A DNA stretch of 64,000 nucleotides from Gemmata massiliana (GTDB lineage: Bacteria; Planctomycetota; Planctomycetia; Gemmatales; Gemmataceae). Location: contig NZ_LR593886.1 of assembly GCF_901538265.1 (NCBI RefSeq), forward strand, positions 4,175,738-4,239,737, written 5' to 3'. The translations under genes were made by a program, and so were the position numbers. Within the stretch, counting starts at the first letter, position 1. Each line of letters begins with the position of its first letter. The notes beneath the pieces are model-generated. The model was not told where the DNA came from, made no database searches, and saw nothing but the letters and a program-made list of their open reading frames with translations. This document shows, piece after piece, positions 16,211-25,109 of the stretch.

Positions 16211-18910
16211 ATGTCAGATCCCGCGCGCCCCTGCCGTTCCTGGCACCGCGTTTCCGCGGCCCTCGTTGGCTTGCTCACGGCTTTCGCACTAGGTGTCCTG
16301 GCACAGCCACCAGTCGAAGAGGAAGACCCTAAAGCCGGGGTGAAAAAGCGCATCAAGGTCGAAGACGATCCCGTCGCGAAGCCGGTGGGCGGGGCCGGCG
16401 CGACTCCCGACGCGCGCCTGGACGAACTCGCGCGCGCGGCCGAGGAGTCCACCAACCCCGCGGTAAAGGAACTTCTGCTCAAGCACGTCGTCCCGTTCGA
16501 CCGGCTCACGACGAAGGCGGTCGTGCGGATCAAGCCGATCCCGATCGCACGCGGGGAGCGCTTTCCGGCTCAATTCGGCATCCAGGAGCTCGATCGTGAG
16601 GGGAATTTCACTGCCCCCCAAGCGGTCAACACGGTCGAGATGAAGCGGATCGATTACTTCGAGGAAATCGTTCTTGCGGAAGTGAACCAGGTACTCGCGG
16701 TCAAGCCGCTCGGTGCCACGAACGGGCAACAGGGGTGGACGGCCATTGAGCAAATCGGCGCGGCGGAGCGCCTGCTGAGTGCGGCGCTCCGGTTCCACGA
16801 TTTCGCGCGCGAGCACAACATCCGCCGGGGTCGCGGGTGGGACGAGGTGCGCAAGCCCCTGGTCGAGCGCGTGAGGGAGGTGCGCCTGCTCCAACTCAAG
16901 AACGCCGTCAACGCGAACGACTGGCTCCGGGTGCGCGAGTACGGCAGTCGGCTCATCCTCGTGTACCCGAAGGACGCGGAGGTGGCAGCGGAGGTGGCGA
17001 CGGCCCGCGTGCTGGAATCCAAGCGCCTGTTGACGTCGGAGAAGCACTTCGACCACGTGAAGGCCCGGGAGCTGCTCGACGAGTTTGAAGCGAGTTTCCC
17101 CGGCGCGGGCGGCGACGCGGTGCGGGCGATCCGGACCGAGTTGACGCGCCGGGCGGAACAGGCCTTCGCACGGGCGAAGGAGCGGAAAGCGGCCAACGAC
17201 ACTACCGGCGCGCGTGACGCGCTGACGCGGGCCGTCGCCCTCGATCCCACGCTCGCCGGCGCACGCGACCTTCAGCGCGAACTGAAGACCGGCTACCAGA
17301 CGCTCTACGTCGGCGTGCGCCAGTACCCGGAACTGATGTCGCCGAGCACCGCCCGGCTGGACAGTGAGAAACAGGCGGTGGAACTGATGTTCGAGGGGCT
17401 GCTCGCGGAAGTACCCGACGACGGCGGCGGGGCGCGGTACCGGCCCGCCGGCGTGATCGGCATGCCGGCCGTGGTGCCGGGCGCCCGCGAGTTCTCCCTG
17501 CGGACGTTCGACGCCGGGGCCACCGGGCGCTACGGGTTCGAGTCGCACGACGTCGTCGGGACGATGAAGCTACTCGCCTCGCGCCCGGATTCGTGGAGCG
17601 CGTACACGCTGCCGTGGTTGGACGACCTGCCCACGCCGCGCGACAACACGACGGTGCGCGTGGCCTTCAAACAGGGGCACCCGGACCCGCGCGCGGCGCT
17701 CACGTTCAAGCTGCTCCCCGCGCGCTGGATGGAGTCCAAGAACATGGCCCTCGACGACCGCGGGTTCGCCGAACAGCCCCTCGGCACCGGGCCGTTCAAG
17801 TTGTACGCGAACCCGCGGCCCGACGGGAACACCCCGCGCGAGATGGTGTTCGTGGATAACCCGCTCTACGGGCGCTTGCGGGACCGGGCCAACCAGCCGT
17901 TCATCAAAGAGGTGCGGTTGCTCGAAATCGCGAAGGTCCACAACGTGATCGAGACGTTTAACCAGGGCGGGTTGCACGTTCTCACGGACGTGCCCACGGC
18001 CGAAATCGAGAAGTACCGGGCCGCCCTCGGTAAGACGGTGAGGGACTACACCGCGACCAACAACCGTCGCGTTCACATGCTGGCTCTGAACCACCGCCGC
18101 CCGGCGCTTCAGAGCAAACTGTTGCGCCAGGGGCTGATGCTCGCGATCGACCGCGAAGCGATCCTCAACGACGTGTACCGGTCCGGGAAGACCGAGTTCC
18201 ACCGGGCAATGACCGGGCCGTTCCCGCCGCGGTGCTGGGCCAACCCGAAAGGATCGAATGGTCAGGTGGTGCAGCTCCTGAACCGCGACCTCGCGCTCAC
18301 GCGCTTCCGGAACTACCTCTTTGACATGGGCGCGAAGTCCGAACTCGAGCTGATTTACCCCAGTGACGACCCGCAAGCGACGGTCGTGTGTACGAAGATC
18401 AAGGAGCAGATCGAATCGCTGTTCAAGGACGCCCCCGGTCGAAAACTGACGATCAAACTCGTACCGCAGGCGTTCCGCGAACTGATGCTCCGGGTCGAAG
18501 ACGAGCACCGATTCGACATCGCCTACGTGCCGTTCGATTACCCGGACGACTGGTACCCGTTCGCACTGGGGGCGATGCTCGACTCGGCCGCGGGCGAGCG
18601 CGGCGGGCGCAACTGGACCGGGTTCCAAACGAAGAACACCGGTGCCGACGCCGAGGACACGCGCTTGGGGCAGCTCCTGAACGAACTGCGAGCGTACCGG
18701 GAGTTCAACTCCCTCGCCTCGAAGACGACCGAGGTTCACAAGCAGTTCAACGAGTGCGTGCCGTTCGTCCCGCTCTGGCAAATCGACCGACACGTGCTGT
18801 TCCACGAGAGCGTGAAGGTCTACACCGACGACTCCGAAACTCCCGTTAGCCCCAGCGTCCTGAACCCGACGACGCTGTTCCAGGGGATCGCGCGCTGGCG
18901 CCTGGAGTGA
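16211..18910 (+). CDS. oligopeptide/nickel-type solute-binding protein with N-terminal repeat region
   Basis: 899 residues. ATG 16211 has GAGG at 16201-16204 and leads into a signal peptide (WHRVSAALVGLLTAFALGVL). Residues about 90-390 are alpha-helical and Arg/Glu-rich, TPR-like (SAALRFHDFAREHNIRRG; DTTGARDALTRAVALDPTLA). From about residue 390 the chain matches the SBP family 5 fold: YRPAGVIGMPAVVPGAREFS, DNTTVRVAFKQGHPDPRAAL, LRQGLMLAIDREAILNDVY and FRELMLRVEDEHRFDIAYVP. The N-terminal addition is unusual, and no permease genes are nearby, so a role in envelope sensing or scavenging is as likely as transport. Confidence 0.75.
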   Translation: MSDPARPCRSWHRVSAALVGLLTAFALGVLAQPPVEEEDPKAGVKKRIKVEDDPVAKPVGGAGATPDARLDELARAAEESTNPAVKELLLKHVVPFDRLTTKAVVRIKPIPIARGERFPAQFGIQELDREGNFTAPQAVNTVEMKRIDYFEEIVLAEVNQVLAVKPLGATNGQQGWTAIEQIGAAERLLSAALRFHDFAREHNIRRGRGWDEVRKPLVERVREVRLLQLKNAVNANDWLRVREYGSRLILVYPKDAEVAAEVATARVLESKRLLTSEKHFDHVKARELLDEFEASFPGAGGDAVRAIRTELTRRAEQAFARAKERKAANDTTGARDALTRAVALDPTLAGARDLQRELKTGYQTLYVGVRQYPELMSPSTARLDSEKQAVELMFEGLLAEVPDDGGGARYRPAGVIGMPAVVPGAREFSLRTFDAGATGRYGFESHDVVGTMKLLASRPDSWSAYTLPWLDDLPTPRDNTTVRVAFKQGHPDPRAALTFKLLPARWMESKNMALDDRGFAEQPLGTGPFKLYANPRPDGNTPREMVFVDNPLYGRLRDRANQPFIKEVRLLEIAKVHNVIETFNQGGLHVLTDVPTAEIEKYRAALGKTVRDYTATNNRRVHMLALNHRRPALQSKLLRQGLMLAIDREAILNDVYRSGKTEFHRAMTGPFPPRCWANPKGSNGQVVQLLNRDLALTRFRNYLFDMGAKSELELIYPSDDPQATVVCTKIKEQIESLFKDAPGRKLTIKLVPQAFRELMLRVEDEHRFDIAYVPFDYPDDWYPFALGAMLDSAAGERGGRNWTGFQTKNTGADAEDTRLGQLLNELRAYREFNSLASKTTEVHKQFNECVPFVPLWQIDRHVLFHESVKVYTDDSETPVSPSVLNPTTLFQGIARWRLE

Positions 18911-19623
18911 GGTCTCGAGAGAGGACGCTCGTTAGAGGTGCGTGTCGCGTGACACCCTGCATTGACCGAGAGGAGATCCGGCATCGGTTGGGGGAGGCTT
19001 TGGGGTGGAGTGCGTACAACCGTCTCGTTGAATCGGCTCCGAACGTCAGGCAGCGTGGGAGGTTCCGATTCTGGCAGGAACAGCTCCTCCGATCCTGCTC
19101 TCACGTTTGGGACACACTCATCTCTGTTGCGGGCTTCCTCTGGGTGTTCGAGGAGGCGCCCTTGTTACCTGCTCCGCTTGTTCCGCTTGTACCTGGGACC
19201 CGGGCCTTTTTTCTCAAACAGATAGAGGAGTGGCCCCACGGTATTTTCCCGTTGGATGAAACTCCGCCGGATTGGATGGCCACGGCTTGGGAGATCGATC
19301 GGGTTCGAGAAGAATTGAGCGGTGATATGGCTCGGACCGTGAGTAAGACGGGCGCGTTGGCCTATCACCGTGATTATTTAACGTACCTGTCGCAGTCACT
19401 TCCCGTCTACCGCCAGGTAGAACTGTTCCTCTACTTGCGCGACAGCGGAGGGCGAGAGGGAGAGTTTCGGGCCGGGTTCGAGTCCGCGTTTCCTGCGTGT
19501 GTCCCTTTCCTCCCACCCTTTCCGGACACGACGCAATTCGTGGGGCCGGAGGACACGAGCCTCACTTGGGATAATGAACCGCCGGATTACGACATGTCGA
19601 TCGGAGAAGACATTCCATTTTGA
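18907..19623 (+). CDS. hypothetical protein
   Basis: 238 residues from GTG 18907, which overlaps the stop of the binding-protein gene (GTGA); GTG 18949 is an alternative. The composition is natural, with many aromatic residues (RFRFWQEQLLRSCSHVWDTL; ISVAGFLWVFEEAPLLP). The C-terminus is acidic and Pro-rich (TWDNEPPDYDMSIGEDIPF). There is no signal peptide and no clear membrane helix except a weak one near residue 70. I do not recognise a family. The overlap suggests it is translated with the binding protein. Confidence 0.55.
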   Translation: MRSRERTLVRGACRVTPCIDREEIRHRLGEALGWSAYNRLVESAPNVRQRGRFRFWQEQLLRSCSHVWDTLISVAGFLWVFEEAPLLPAPLVPLVPGTRAFFLKQIEEWPHGIFPLDETPPDWMATAWEIDRVREELSGDMARTVSKTGALAYHRDYLTYLSQSLPVYRQVELFLYLRDSGGREGEFRAGFESAFPACVPFLPPFPDTTQFVGPEDTSLTWDNEPPDYDMSIGEDIPF

Positions 19624-19863
19624 GGAATATTCAAATCGCAGGCGCATCATCTGTTTGGTGCGATCTCCTTCCGTGAGCCAAAGTGGTTCCGGAGATTTGG
19701 AAGCTTCGTTTACTTTTTTCCGAACTCTTCAAAATGCTCTTGGGTCGTGAACGAATTGCACTTAAGCGGTGTTGCGTCATCGCCCCCAAGTCGGCAGTAA
19801 TTGCGTCTTCGATTCTCTGCGGTTAATCTGTCTGGTACTCCACGTCCGGCAGCGAGGCCGACC

Positions 19864-20889
19864 ATGAACCCCGAAGTGTCCGCGTTCCTGGCCGCGAACG
19901 GTACAGCGGTGGTGCTCGTTGGCGGTGCGCTCGCCGCGATCGGGCTCGTGCAGTGGCGCAAGATTCGGATCGCCGAGCAGGAGTTGGAGTACAAACAGCG
20001 ATTGATCGAGCAGGGGTTCGCCGTACCCGAAGTCGAGCGTGCGGTCAGTTCGCGTGCGCCCGTTCGCCGGGGACTGATCGACCAGTTCGGCGCGCTGAGC
20101 GGGGGAACGAAAGCCGGTATCATCATCGGCTTTGTGATCGTGATGACGGTGACCGTGTCGTGCATCGGCGGGGCGATTCACGGGATCGCGTACTGGTCGC
20201 ACGCCCGGACTCAGCCGCCACACGTGCAGCAGTCCTATCTGGAAGAAATGCAGTTGGCAGGCGCACATGTTGACCCGATTCGGGGGGACGCGACCTTCCT
20301 CGATCTTCAGCCGGTTGCGAACCAGCGATTGAACGCGGGCGTCGCGGGCGATCAGGGGCACTCGTTCGCGACCATGCCGCAGAAGCGCCAGGAGTTCCGC
20401 GGCATGCCGTTCCAGATCGGTCCGAGTTACGTCCGGCTCCGCGGGAACAATCACACGGAACTGCCCACCGAAGCGAAGGGCATTCGTATCGGGTTCAAAC
20501 TCGATAAGCTGCACATCTTCCACGGCACCGAGTTCGGCGCGTTCGGCGACTCTTCTCACCGCTTCCACGTGCCCGAGGGAACCGAGATCGGGCAGTACCG
20601 CGTGCAGTTCGCGGACAAGAGCGAGCGCGTGATACCCGTCGTGTACGGGGAGGACGTGCGCGACGTGTGGAACTGGGACCGTTCGCGTGCGACGACCCGC
20701 GGGGCGGTCGCCTGGACGGGGCGCAATCCGTCCGCGACGCGCGAAGGTGTCGGTTTGCGCGTGTACCTCACCTCGTGGCAGAACCCGCGACCAGATGTGG
20801 AAATTGCGTCCATTGACTACGTTTCGGAAGGAACCACCGCCGCGACGCCGTTCTGTATCGCGATCACCGCGGAACGCACGTGGAAGTAA
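19864..20889 (+). CDS. two-pass membrane protein with extracytoplasmic beta domain, unknown
   Basis: 341 residues from ATG 19864. Helix 1 is at about residues 9-28 (ANGTAVVLVGGALAAIGLVQ), then a charged cytoplasmic stretch (EQELEYKQRLIEQGFAVPEV), and helix 2 at about 80-105 (AGIIIGFVIVMTVTVSCIGG). The C-terminal 220 residues look like a beta sandwich, with FQIGPSYVRLRG, GIRIGFKLDKLHIFHGTEFG, IGQYRVQFADKSERVIPVVY and WTGRNPS. This resembles carbohydrate-binding or NPCBM-like domains found in planctomycete secreted proteins, but that is a resemblance only. Single gene. Confidence 0.65.
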   Translation: MNPEVSAFLAANGTAVVLVGGALAAIGLVQWRKIRIAEQELEYKQRLIEQGFAVPEVERAVSSRAPVRRGLIDQFGALSGGTKAGIIIGFVIVMTVTVSCIGGAIHGIAYWSHARTQPPHVQQSYLEEMQLAGAHVDPIRGDATFLDLQPVANQRLNAGVAGDQGHSFATMPQKRQEFRGMPFQIGPSYVRLRGNNHTELPTEAKGIRIGFKLDKLHIFHGTEFGAFGDSSHRFHVPEGTEIGQYRVQFADKSERVIPVVYGEDVRDVWNWDRSRATTRGAVAWTGRNPSATREGVGLRVYLTSWQNPRPDVEIASIDYVSEGTTAATPFCIAITAERTWK

Positions 20890-21311
20890 GTCTCGTGGTT
20901 ACGCCTTCGTTCTTTAGCGCGGCGGGTCTGTAACAATTTATGCGGCAGCGGTCGGAATTGTTTGTGTTCTTTTGTGTACTAGTGTAGGGTTAGGCTAGGT
21001 TATTTTGACGAGCCAATCACCAGGGCGCGGACTGTGGTGACTGTCTCCCATTTTCCTGCGGTCACGGCTCATTAAATGTGCTTCTCCGTAGCAGATTGTT
21101 AGCCGCTGTTAGCATTTGGTGGGGCGGTTCCAATGCGTTTTGTCGCTCCGCCCGCTTGAAATTGGAGAATTTGTCGCGTTTTTCGTCCCGTTTTGGTGAG
21201 GCTCAATCTCATACGGGCCGGAAATGTTAGCATTTGTCAGCTTGGGGCGGCCCGAAGACAAGGACGGCTCCAATTACGGTTAAGCACTCGGACATCTGGT
21301 GAGGACCGGCG
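20890..21311 (+). promoter_or_regulatory. intergenic region upstream of histidine kinase; 12-bp direct repeat
   Basis: No gene seen in about 420 bases. TGTTAGCATTTG occurs twice, at 21107-21118 and 21225-21236, 118 bases apart, which could be a regulator site. GAGGA at 21301-21305 is a well-placed ribosome-binding site for an AUC at 21312. No convincing sigma-70 promoter was identified. Confidence 0.35.
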
Positions 21312-22436
21312 ATCAACAATCTCGACCAACTCGCAGCACTCGTCATCCGAGAACGGGAAACACTCCTCACGCGCTGGCGCGAACAGGTTCGGAAGCTCCC
21401 GTCGGCCCGGCACCTCGACACGCCGACGCTCAACGACCACATTCCCGCGTTCTTCGAGGAACTCGCCGCAGCGCTCCGGGCGCGGTCCGACGAGACGATT
21501 CAGGACGCGGTGTGCGAGGGCACCCCACCGGCCCACGGGCTCCAGCGCGCCCAGGACGGCTTCGACATCGTGGAAGTCGTTGCCGAGTACAACATTCTCC
21601 GCGAGTGCATTCACGACCTCGCCGACGCGAACAAGTTGCCGCTCCAGGGGCGGTCGTTCCACATTGTGAATCGCGTACTCGACGGGGCCATCGGCTCGGC
21701 GGTCAAGACCTACGCCACTCAGAAGGCACTCGAGGTGCAACGGCGGCGCGAGGAGTACCTCTCGTTCGTCGCCCACGACCTGCGGACACCGCTCAGTGCG
21801 ATCTCGCTCGCCGCGAGTGTTTTGGAGATGAAGCACGCCGGGGAAGATCCCAATTCTTCCTCGGCCCGGATGGTCAAAACGCTCCGGCGAAACGTCCAAC
21901 ACCTCGGCGCACTCGTGAGTAAGGTGCTCGAAGAGAACACCAACCTTCAGACCGAGGTCGGGGTCAAACTGGAGCGGCGCGAGTTCGATCTTTGGCCGCT
22001 CGTGGAGGCACTCGTTCACGACATCCACCCGGTCGCCGGGACGGACAGCACGAAGCTCGTCAACGCGGTGCCCGAAGACTTGGTGATCTACGCGGACGCC
22101 GAACTTCTGCGGCGCGTGTTTCAGAACCTCATCGCCAACGCGATCAAGTACACGCTTTGCGGTGAGGTCGTGATTTCGGCCCGTCGGCTCGACGCGGACG
22201 CCGGATTCGAGTGCTCGGTTCGCGATAACGGCGAGGGGATCGCGCCGGACCGGATCGACAAGGTGTTCGACCACTTCGAGACCGATCCCAACAAACAGGG
22301 CGGCTTGGGTCTCGGGCTGGCCATCGTGAAGACGTTTGTCGAAGCTCACGGCGGTCGGGTAACCGTCGAGAGTGCCGTGGGAATGGGCTCGACCTTCGTG
22401 TTCACGCTCCCGGCGAAGACGAATTTGTCGTCGTAA
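21312..22436 (+). CDS. soluble sensor histidine kinase with RsbRD-like N-terminus; apparent AUC start
   Basis: 374 residues if translation begins at ATC 21312. The frame has a TGA at 21300 and no ATG, GTG or TTG before GTG 21510, yet the codons from 21312 read as good protein: LAALVIRERETLLTRWREQV, then IPAFFEELAAAL. This resembles the RsbRD-type N-terminal domain seen before kinases. The catalytic part has HisKA (YLSFVAHDLRTPLSAISLAA), an N box (LIANAIKYT), G1 (VRDNGEGIAPDRIDKVF) and G2 (GGLGLGLAIVKTFVEAHGG). There are no membrane segments and no adjacent response regulator. Either initiation is non-canonical, or the start codon was lost by mutation or sequencing error. Confidence 0.82.
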   Translation: MNNLDQLAALVIRERETLLTRWREQVRKLPSARHLDTPTLNDHIPAFFEELAAALRARSDETIQDAVCEGTPPAHGLQRAQDGFDIVEVVAEYNILRECIHDLADANKLPLQGRSFHIVNRVLDGAIGSAVKTYATQKALEVQRRREEYLSFVAHDLRTPLSAISLAASVLEMKHAGEDPNSSSARMVKTLRRNVQHLGALVSKVLEENTNLQTEVGVKLERREFDLWPLVEALVHDIHPVAGTDSTKLVNAVPEDLVIYADAELLRRVFQNLIANAIKYTLCGEVVISARRLDADAGFECSVRDNGEGIAPDRIDKVFDHFETDPNKQGGLGLGLAIVKTFVEAHGGRVTVESAVGMGSTFVFTLPAKTNLSS

Positions 22437-22461
22437 CTGTTTTGGATATCTGGAGATAGGG

Positions 22462-22501
22462 CGGGCCGCATCGGGCACTCGATTGTGCCCGACGCGGCCC
22501 G
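22462..22501. terminator. bidirectional hairpin between convergent genes
   Basis: A 16-bp stem with one mismatch (22462-22477 with 22486-22501) and an 8-base loop, centred in the gap between the kinase stop at 22436 and the convergent gene end at 22524. It has no T tract, so termination is inferred from position. Confidence 0.6.
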
Positions 22502-22523
22502 TGGTGAATCGAGTGCGCCTGCC

Positions 22524-23465
22524 TTACTCCGCGCGCCGCGTGAGAGTGACGGTGTCGGTTTGCGTGGCTTTATCAACCGTCGTGACGCGCGTGTGCTTAA
22601 CCGCGTTGACCCATCCGGTGGCCACGTCCACCGCGTACTCCGCGGACGCGGTCAACTTCGCGTCCGGTAGTTCGTTTGGAGCGGGCGTGCCCGTCTTCTT
22701 GGCGACGTCCTCCACCCACTTCTGAATGACGCGGGCGACGTCTTTCGGGTCCGGGGTTTCTTTGAACGAGATGTTCGCAATCCCCTTGTCCTTGTCCAGC
22801 TTGATGATGCACAGCCCCTTGGCCGGAAACGGCTCGCCGCCGAACGGGTTGAGAATGACGTCCTCGTACTCGATGGGCGTCCCGAATTCGTAGGTCTTGC
22901 CGAGCGGCTTGACGAGTAGCAGCGGGTTCCGCGTGAATGCCGCCTCGATGCTTTCCTTTGTCGAAAGCAGATTGTCCGTTGCTTGCCGGGCTTGATCGAT
23001 CGCGGCTTTGGGCGCCCCGGCCTTGTTCATCTGGGCCAACACGTCGTCCCGGACTTTAGTGCCCGTGGTACGAACAGCCTTCCAGTTGCGGAGACCGGTG
23101 AAGTCGCCGTCGTCATCGAGTTCGAGATCGAGTTCCGTGTTCCTCAGGATCGTGTTGACCGATTTCACGACCGGGTCGTTGTCCTGGTCCGGGTCTTCAA
23201 ACGTTGTGGTTCCCTGGGTCCACCGCAGCACGGTTCCTTCGGCGCCGGCGGAAATGACCTCGACCACCACGGGCGTGCGAGTCGAGACCTTGCTGACTTC
23301 CTTACCGTCCTGTTCGCGCACCTGGGTACCGAGCATCTCGTACCGGACCGTGTCGCCCTTTTTCCACTTGGAGGCGAGATCGATCGACTTCGGCTCGTCG
23401 GCGCGCATCGGCGCGGCCGCGAGTGCAACAAGGGCTAGGAGTATCGGCAAGCAACGGGCGCGCAT
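22524..23465 (-). CDS. secreted protein of unknown function
   Basis: 313 residues from ATG 23465, which starts the signal peptide MRARCLPILLALVALAAAPM, cut near ADEPK. The mature part is a beta-rich, acidic protein: LASKWKKGDTVRYEMLGTQV, VVVEVISAGAEGTVLRWTQG, ELDLELDDDGDFTGLRNWKA and YAVDVATGWVNAVKHTRVTT. The pattern resembles DUF6263-like secreted proteins, but I cannot confirm that. It lies 43 bases after the DUF1501 gene on the same strand, so the two are probably co-transcribed. Confidence 0.65.
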   Translation of the reverse strand: MRARCLPILLALVALAAAPMRADEPKSIDLASKWKKGDTVRYEMLGTQVREQDGKEVSKVSTRTPVVVEVISAGAEGTVLRWTQGTTTFEDPDQDNDPVVKSVNTILRNTELDLELDDDGDFTGLRNWKAVRTTGTKVRDDVLAQMNKAGAPKAAIDQARQATDNLLSTKESIEAAFTRNPLLLVKPLGKTYEFGTPIEYEDVILNPFGGEPFPAKGLCIIKLDKDKGIANISFKETPDPKDVARVIQKWVEDVAKKTGTPAPNELPDAKLTASAEYAVDVATGWVNAVKHTRVTTVDKATQTDTVTLTRRAE

Positions 23466-23508
23466 AACCGGGTCCGAAAGTAGAGGAACGACGGTGTGGG
23501 GCAAGAAC

Positions 23509-24879
23509 TTAGTCGCTGGTTCCATCGAACAGCGGGCGGATCACGTGGCCGCGGTTGAGTTGCACCGGGCGACCCAAACGGTCTCGGACCTCGGCGTGCG
23601 GATCGACCCCGAGAACCGTGTACACGGTCGCGCCGATGTCGTCGGGCGAGTACGGCGTCGTGGTCGGGTAGGCCGCGTTCTTGTCGCTCTTACCGATGAC
23701 CTGGCCGCCCCGAACGCCCGCGCCCGCGAACAGCCCGCTGAAGCACGGCGCCCAGTGCTCGCGCCCGCCCTCCTTGTTGATCTTCGGCTCGCGCCCGAAC
23801 TCACCGAACATCATCACGAGGGTGTCTTCGAGCAGCCCGCGGTCGCTCATGTCGTCGAGGAGCGCGGACACGGCACTATCGAGCGGCGGGAGCAGATCGT
23901 TCTTCAGCCGCTTGAACAACCCGCCGTGGCTGTCCCAGTTTTGGACGCGGCCCATGTTCGCCTGCACAACGGGGACGCCAGCCTCAATGAGCCGCCGGGC
24001 GAGCAGGCACGACTGCCCGAAGGAGTGCCGGCCGTACTTGTCGCGCACGGCGGCGGGTTCCTTGTCGATGTCGAACGCCTTCGCGACCCGACCCGACGTC
24101 AGCACCGCGAACGCCTGTTGCTGCTGGTCGGTCATTTTCTTGGTTTCGGACTGCTCCGCGAGCCACTTGCGCTGGTCGTTCACGGCGCCGAGGAGCGCCA
24201 TGCGGTCCTTCATCTGCGTCACGTCCATGCCCGAGGCCGGTCGCAGGTTTTCCACCTTGAAGTCGGCGCGGTTCGGGTCGTGGTTGATTTGCATAATGTC
24301 GTGCTTCGGCCCCAGGAACCCGGCGTACTGACCGGGCCAGAGCAGGGGGCCTTCCATCAGGTACGTCGGCAGGTTCACGCCGCACGGCGTCCCTTCGGGC
24401 GGGCTGCGGTGGTAGCTCAGGCCGCCGGCGTAATTGGGGAAGTCGTCGCGGGACGCGATTTTGTCGAAGAACGCTCCCGGCTGCATGTGGCCGGTGAGGA
24501 CGTGGTGCGTCGCGACGAGGTGGTTGTTGTCGTGGTGCGAGAGCGACCGCACGATCGAGTACATCTTCGACCGCGCCGCGAGCTTCGGAATGTGCTCACT
24601 CGCGAGCAGGCCGGGCGTTTGGGTCTGGATCGCCTTGTACTCGCCGCGAATCTCCGGTGGCGCATCGGGTTTCGGGTCGAACGTTTCGTGGTGACTGGCC
24701 GCCCCGGTGAGGAACACGATCAGAACCGACTTCGGTTTCTTGTTCCCCGCCAGTGAAGGGGCACCTTTGGCCCCGGCGCGCGTGAAAGAAGACATCCCCA
24801 ACCCGAGCAGCCCGGAATAGCCGACCTGGAGAAGTTCGCGGCGGTTGATACCGATGGTGTGGCGGTGGGTGATTGGCAA
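23509..24879 (-). CDS. DUF1501 family protein with twin-arginine signal
   Basis: 456 residues from TTG 24879, preceded by GAGGGG at seven-base spacing; in-frame codons further upstream give no signal peptide. The start carries a Tat-like motif (NRRELLQVGYSGLLGLGMSS). DUF1501 features: KSVLIVFLTGAASHHETFDP, DAPPEIRGEYKAIQTQTPGL, LSHHDNNHLVATHHVLTGHM, QSCLLARRLIEAGVPVVQAN, NWDSHGGLF and MMFGEFGREPKIN. The family belongs to the alkaline-phosphatase/sulfatase superfamily and is abundant in planctomycetes, often next to a DUF1549/1553 cytochrome-like gene; none is present here. Exported folded by the Tat system; a tatC gene lies 4 kb away. Confidence 0.93.
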   Translation of the reverse strand: MPITHRHTIGINRRELLQVGYSGLLGLGMSSFTRAGAKGAPSLAGNKKPKSVLIVFLTGAASHHETFDPKPDAPPEIRGEYKAIQTQTPGLLASEHIPKLAARSKMYSIVRSLSHHDNNHLVATHHVLTGHMQPGAFFDKIASRDDFPNYAGGLSYHRSPPEGTPCGVNLPTYLMEGPLLWPGQYAGFLGPKHDIMQINHDPNRADFKVENLRPASGMDVTQMKDRMALLGAVNDQRKWLAEQSETKKMTDQQQQAFAVLTSGRVAKAFDIDKEPAAVRDKYGRHSFGQSCLLARRLIEAGVPVVQANMGRVQNWDSHGGLFKRLKNDLLPPLDSAVSALLDDMSDRGLLEDTLVMMFGEFGREPKINKEGGREHWAPCFSGLFAGAGVRGGQVIGKSDKNAAYPTTTPYSPDDIGATVYTVLGVDPHAEVRDRLGRPVQLNRGHVIRPLFDGTSD

Positions 24880-24997
24880 AGGTAACCCCTCAGAAGCGCG
24901 GAGGTTCGGTGGGATGAGTCTATTAGAGCATGTGTCCGTGCCGGGGCAAGCCCGTTCCCGGTTATCGGCACGGGGACTCACCCGCGTTTCACGGAAT

Positions 24998-25108
24998 TCA
25001 CGGTGACCGCCGGCGCCACGGCTTGCGGACGCTCCGCGCGTGCGTGACAGAAAGGATCACGACCTCGGTGGCGGTGACTTCGTAAGCCACCACCACGAGA
25101 AGAAATGG
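24998..25108 (-). pseudogene. C-terminal fragment resembling a RelE/ParE-family toxin
   Basis: About 36 codons. The translation ends LLVVVAYEVTATEVVILSVT then HARSVRKPW and a basic tail. The alternation of a hydrophobic beta strand, acidic turn, V-x-I-L-x-V and H-x-R resembles the C-terminus of RelE/ParE toxins. The N-terminal two thirds are missing: the frame runs directly into the end of the dehydratase gene. No antitoxin is seen. The family call is moderate, but the fragmentary nature is clear. Confidence 0.45.
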
Positions 25109-25109
25109 G

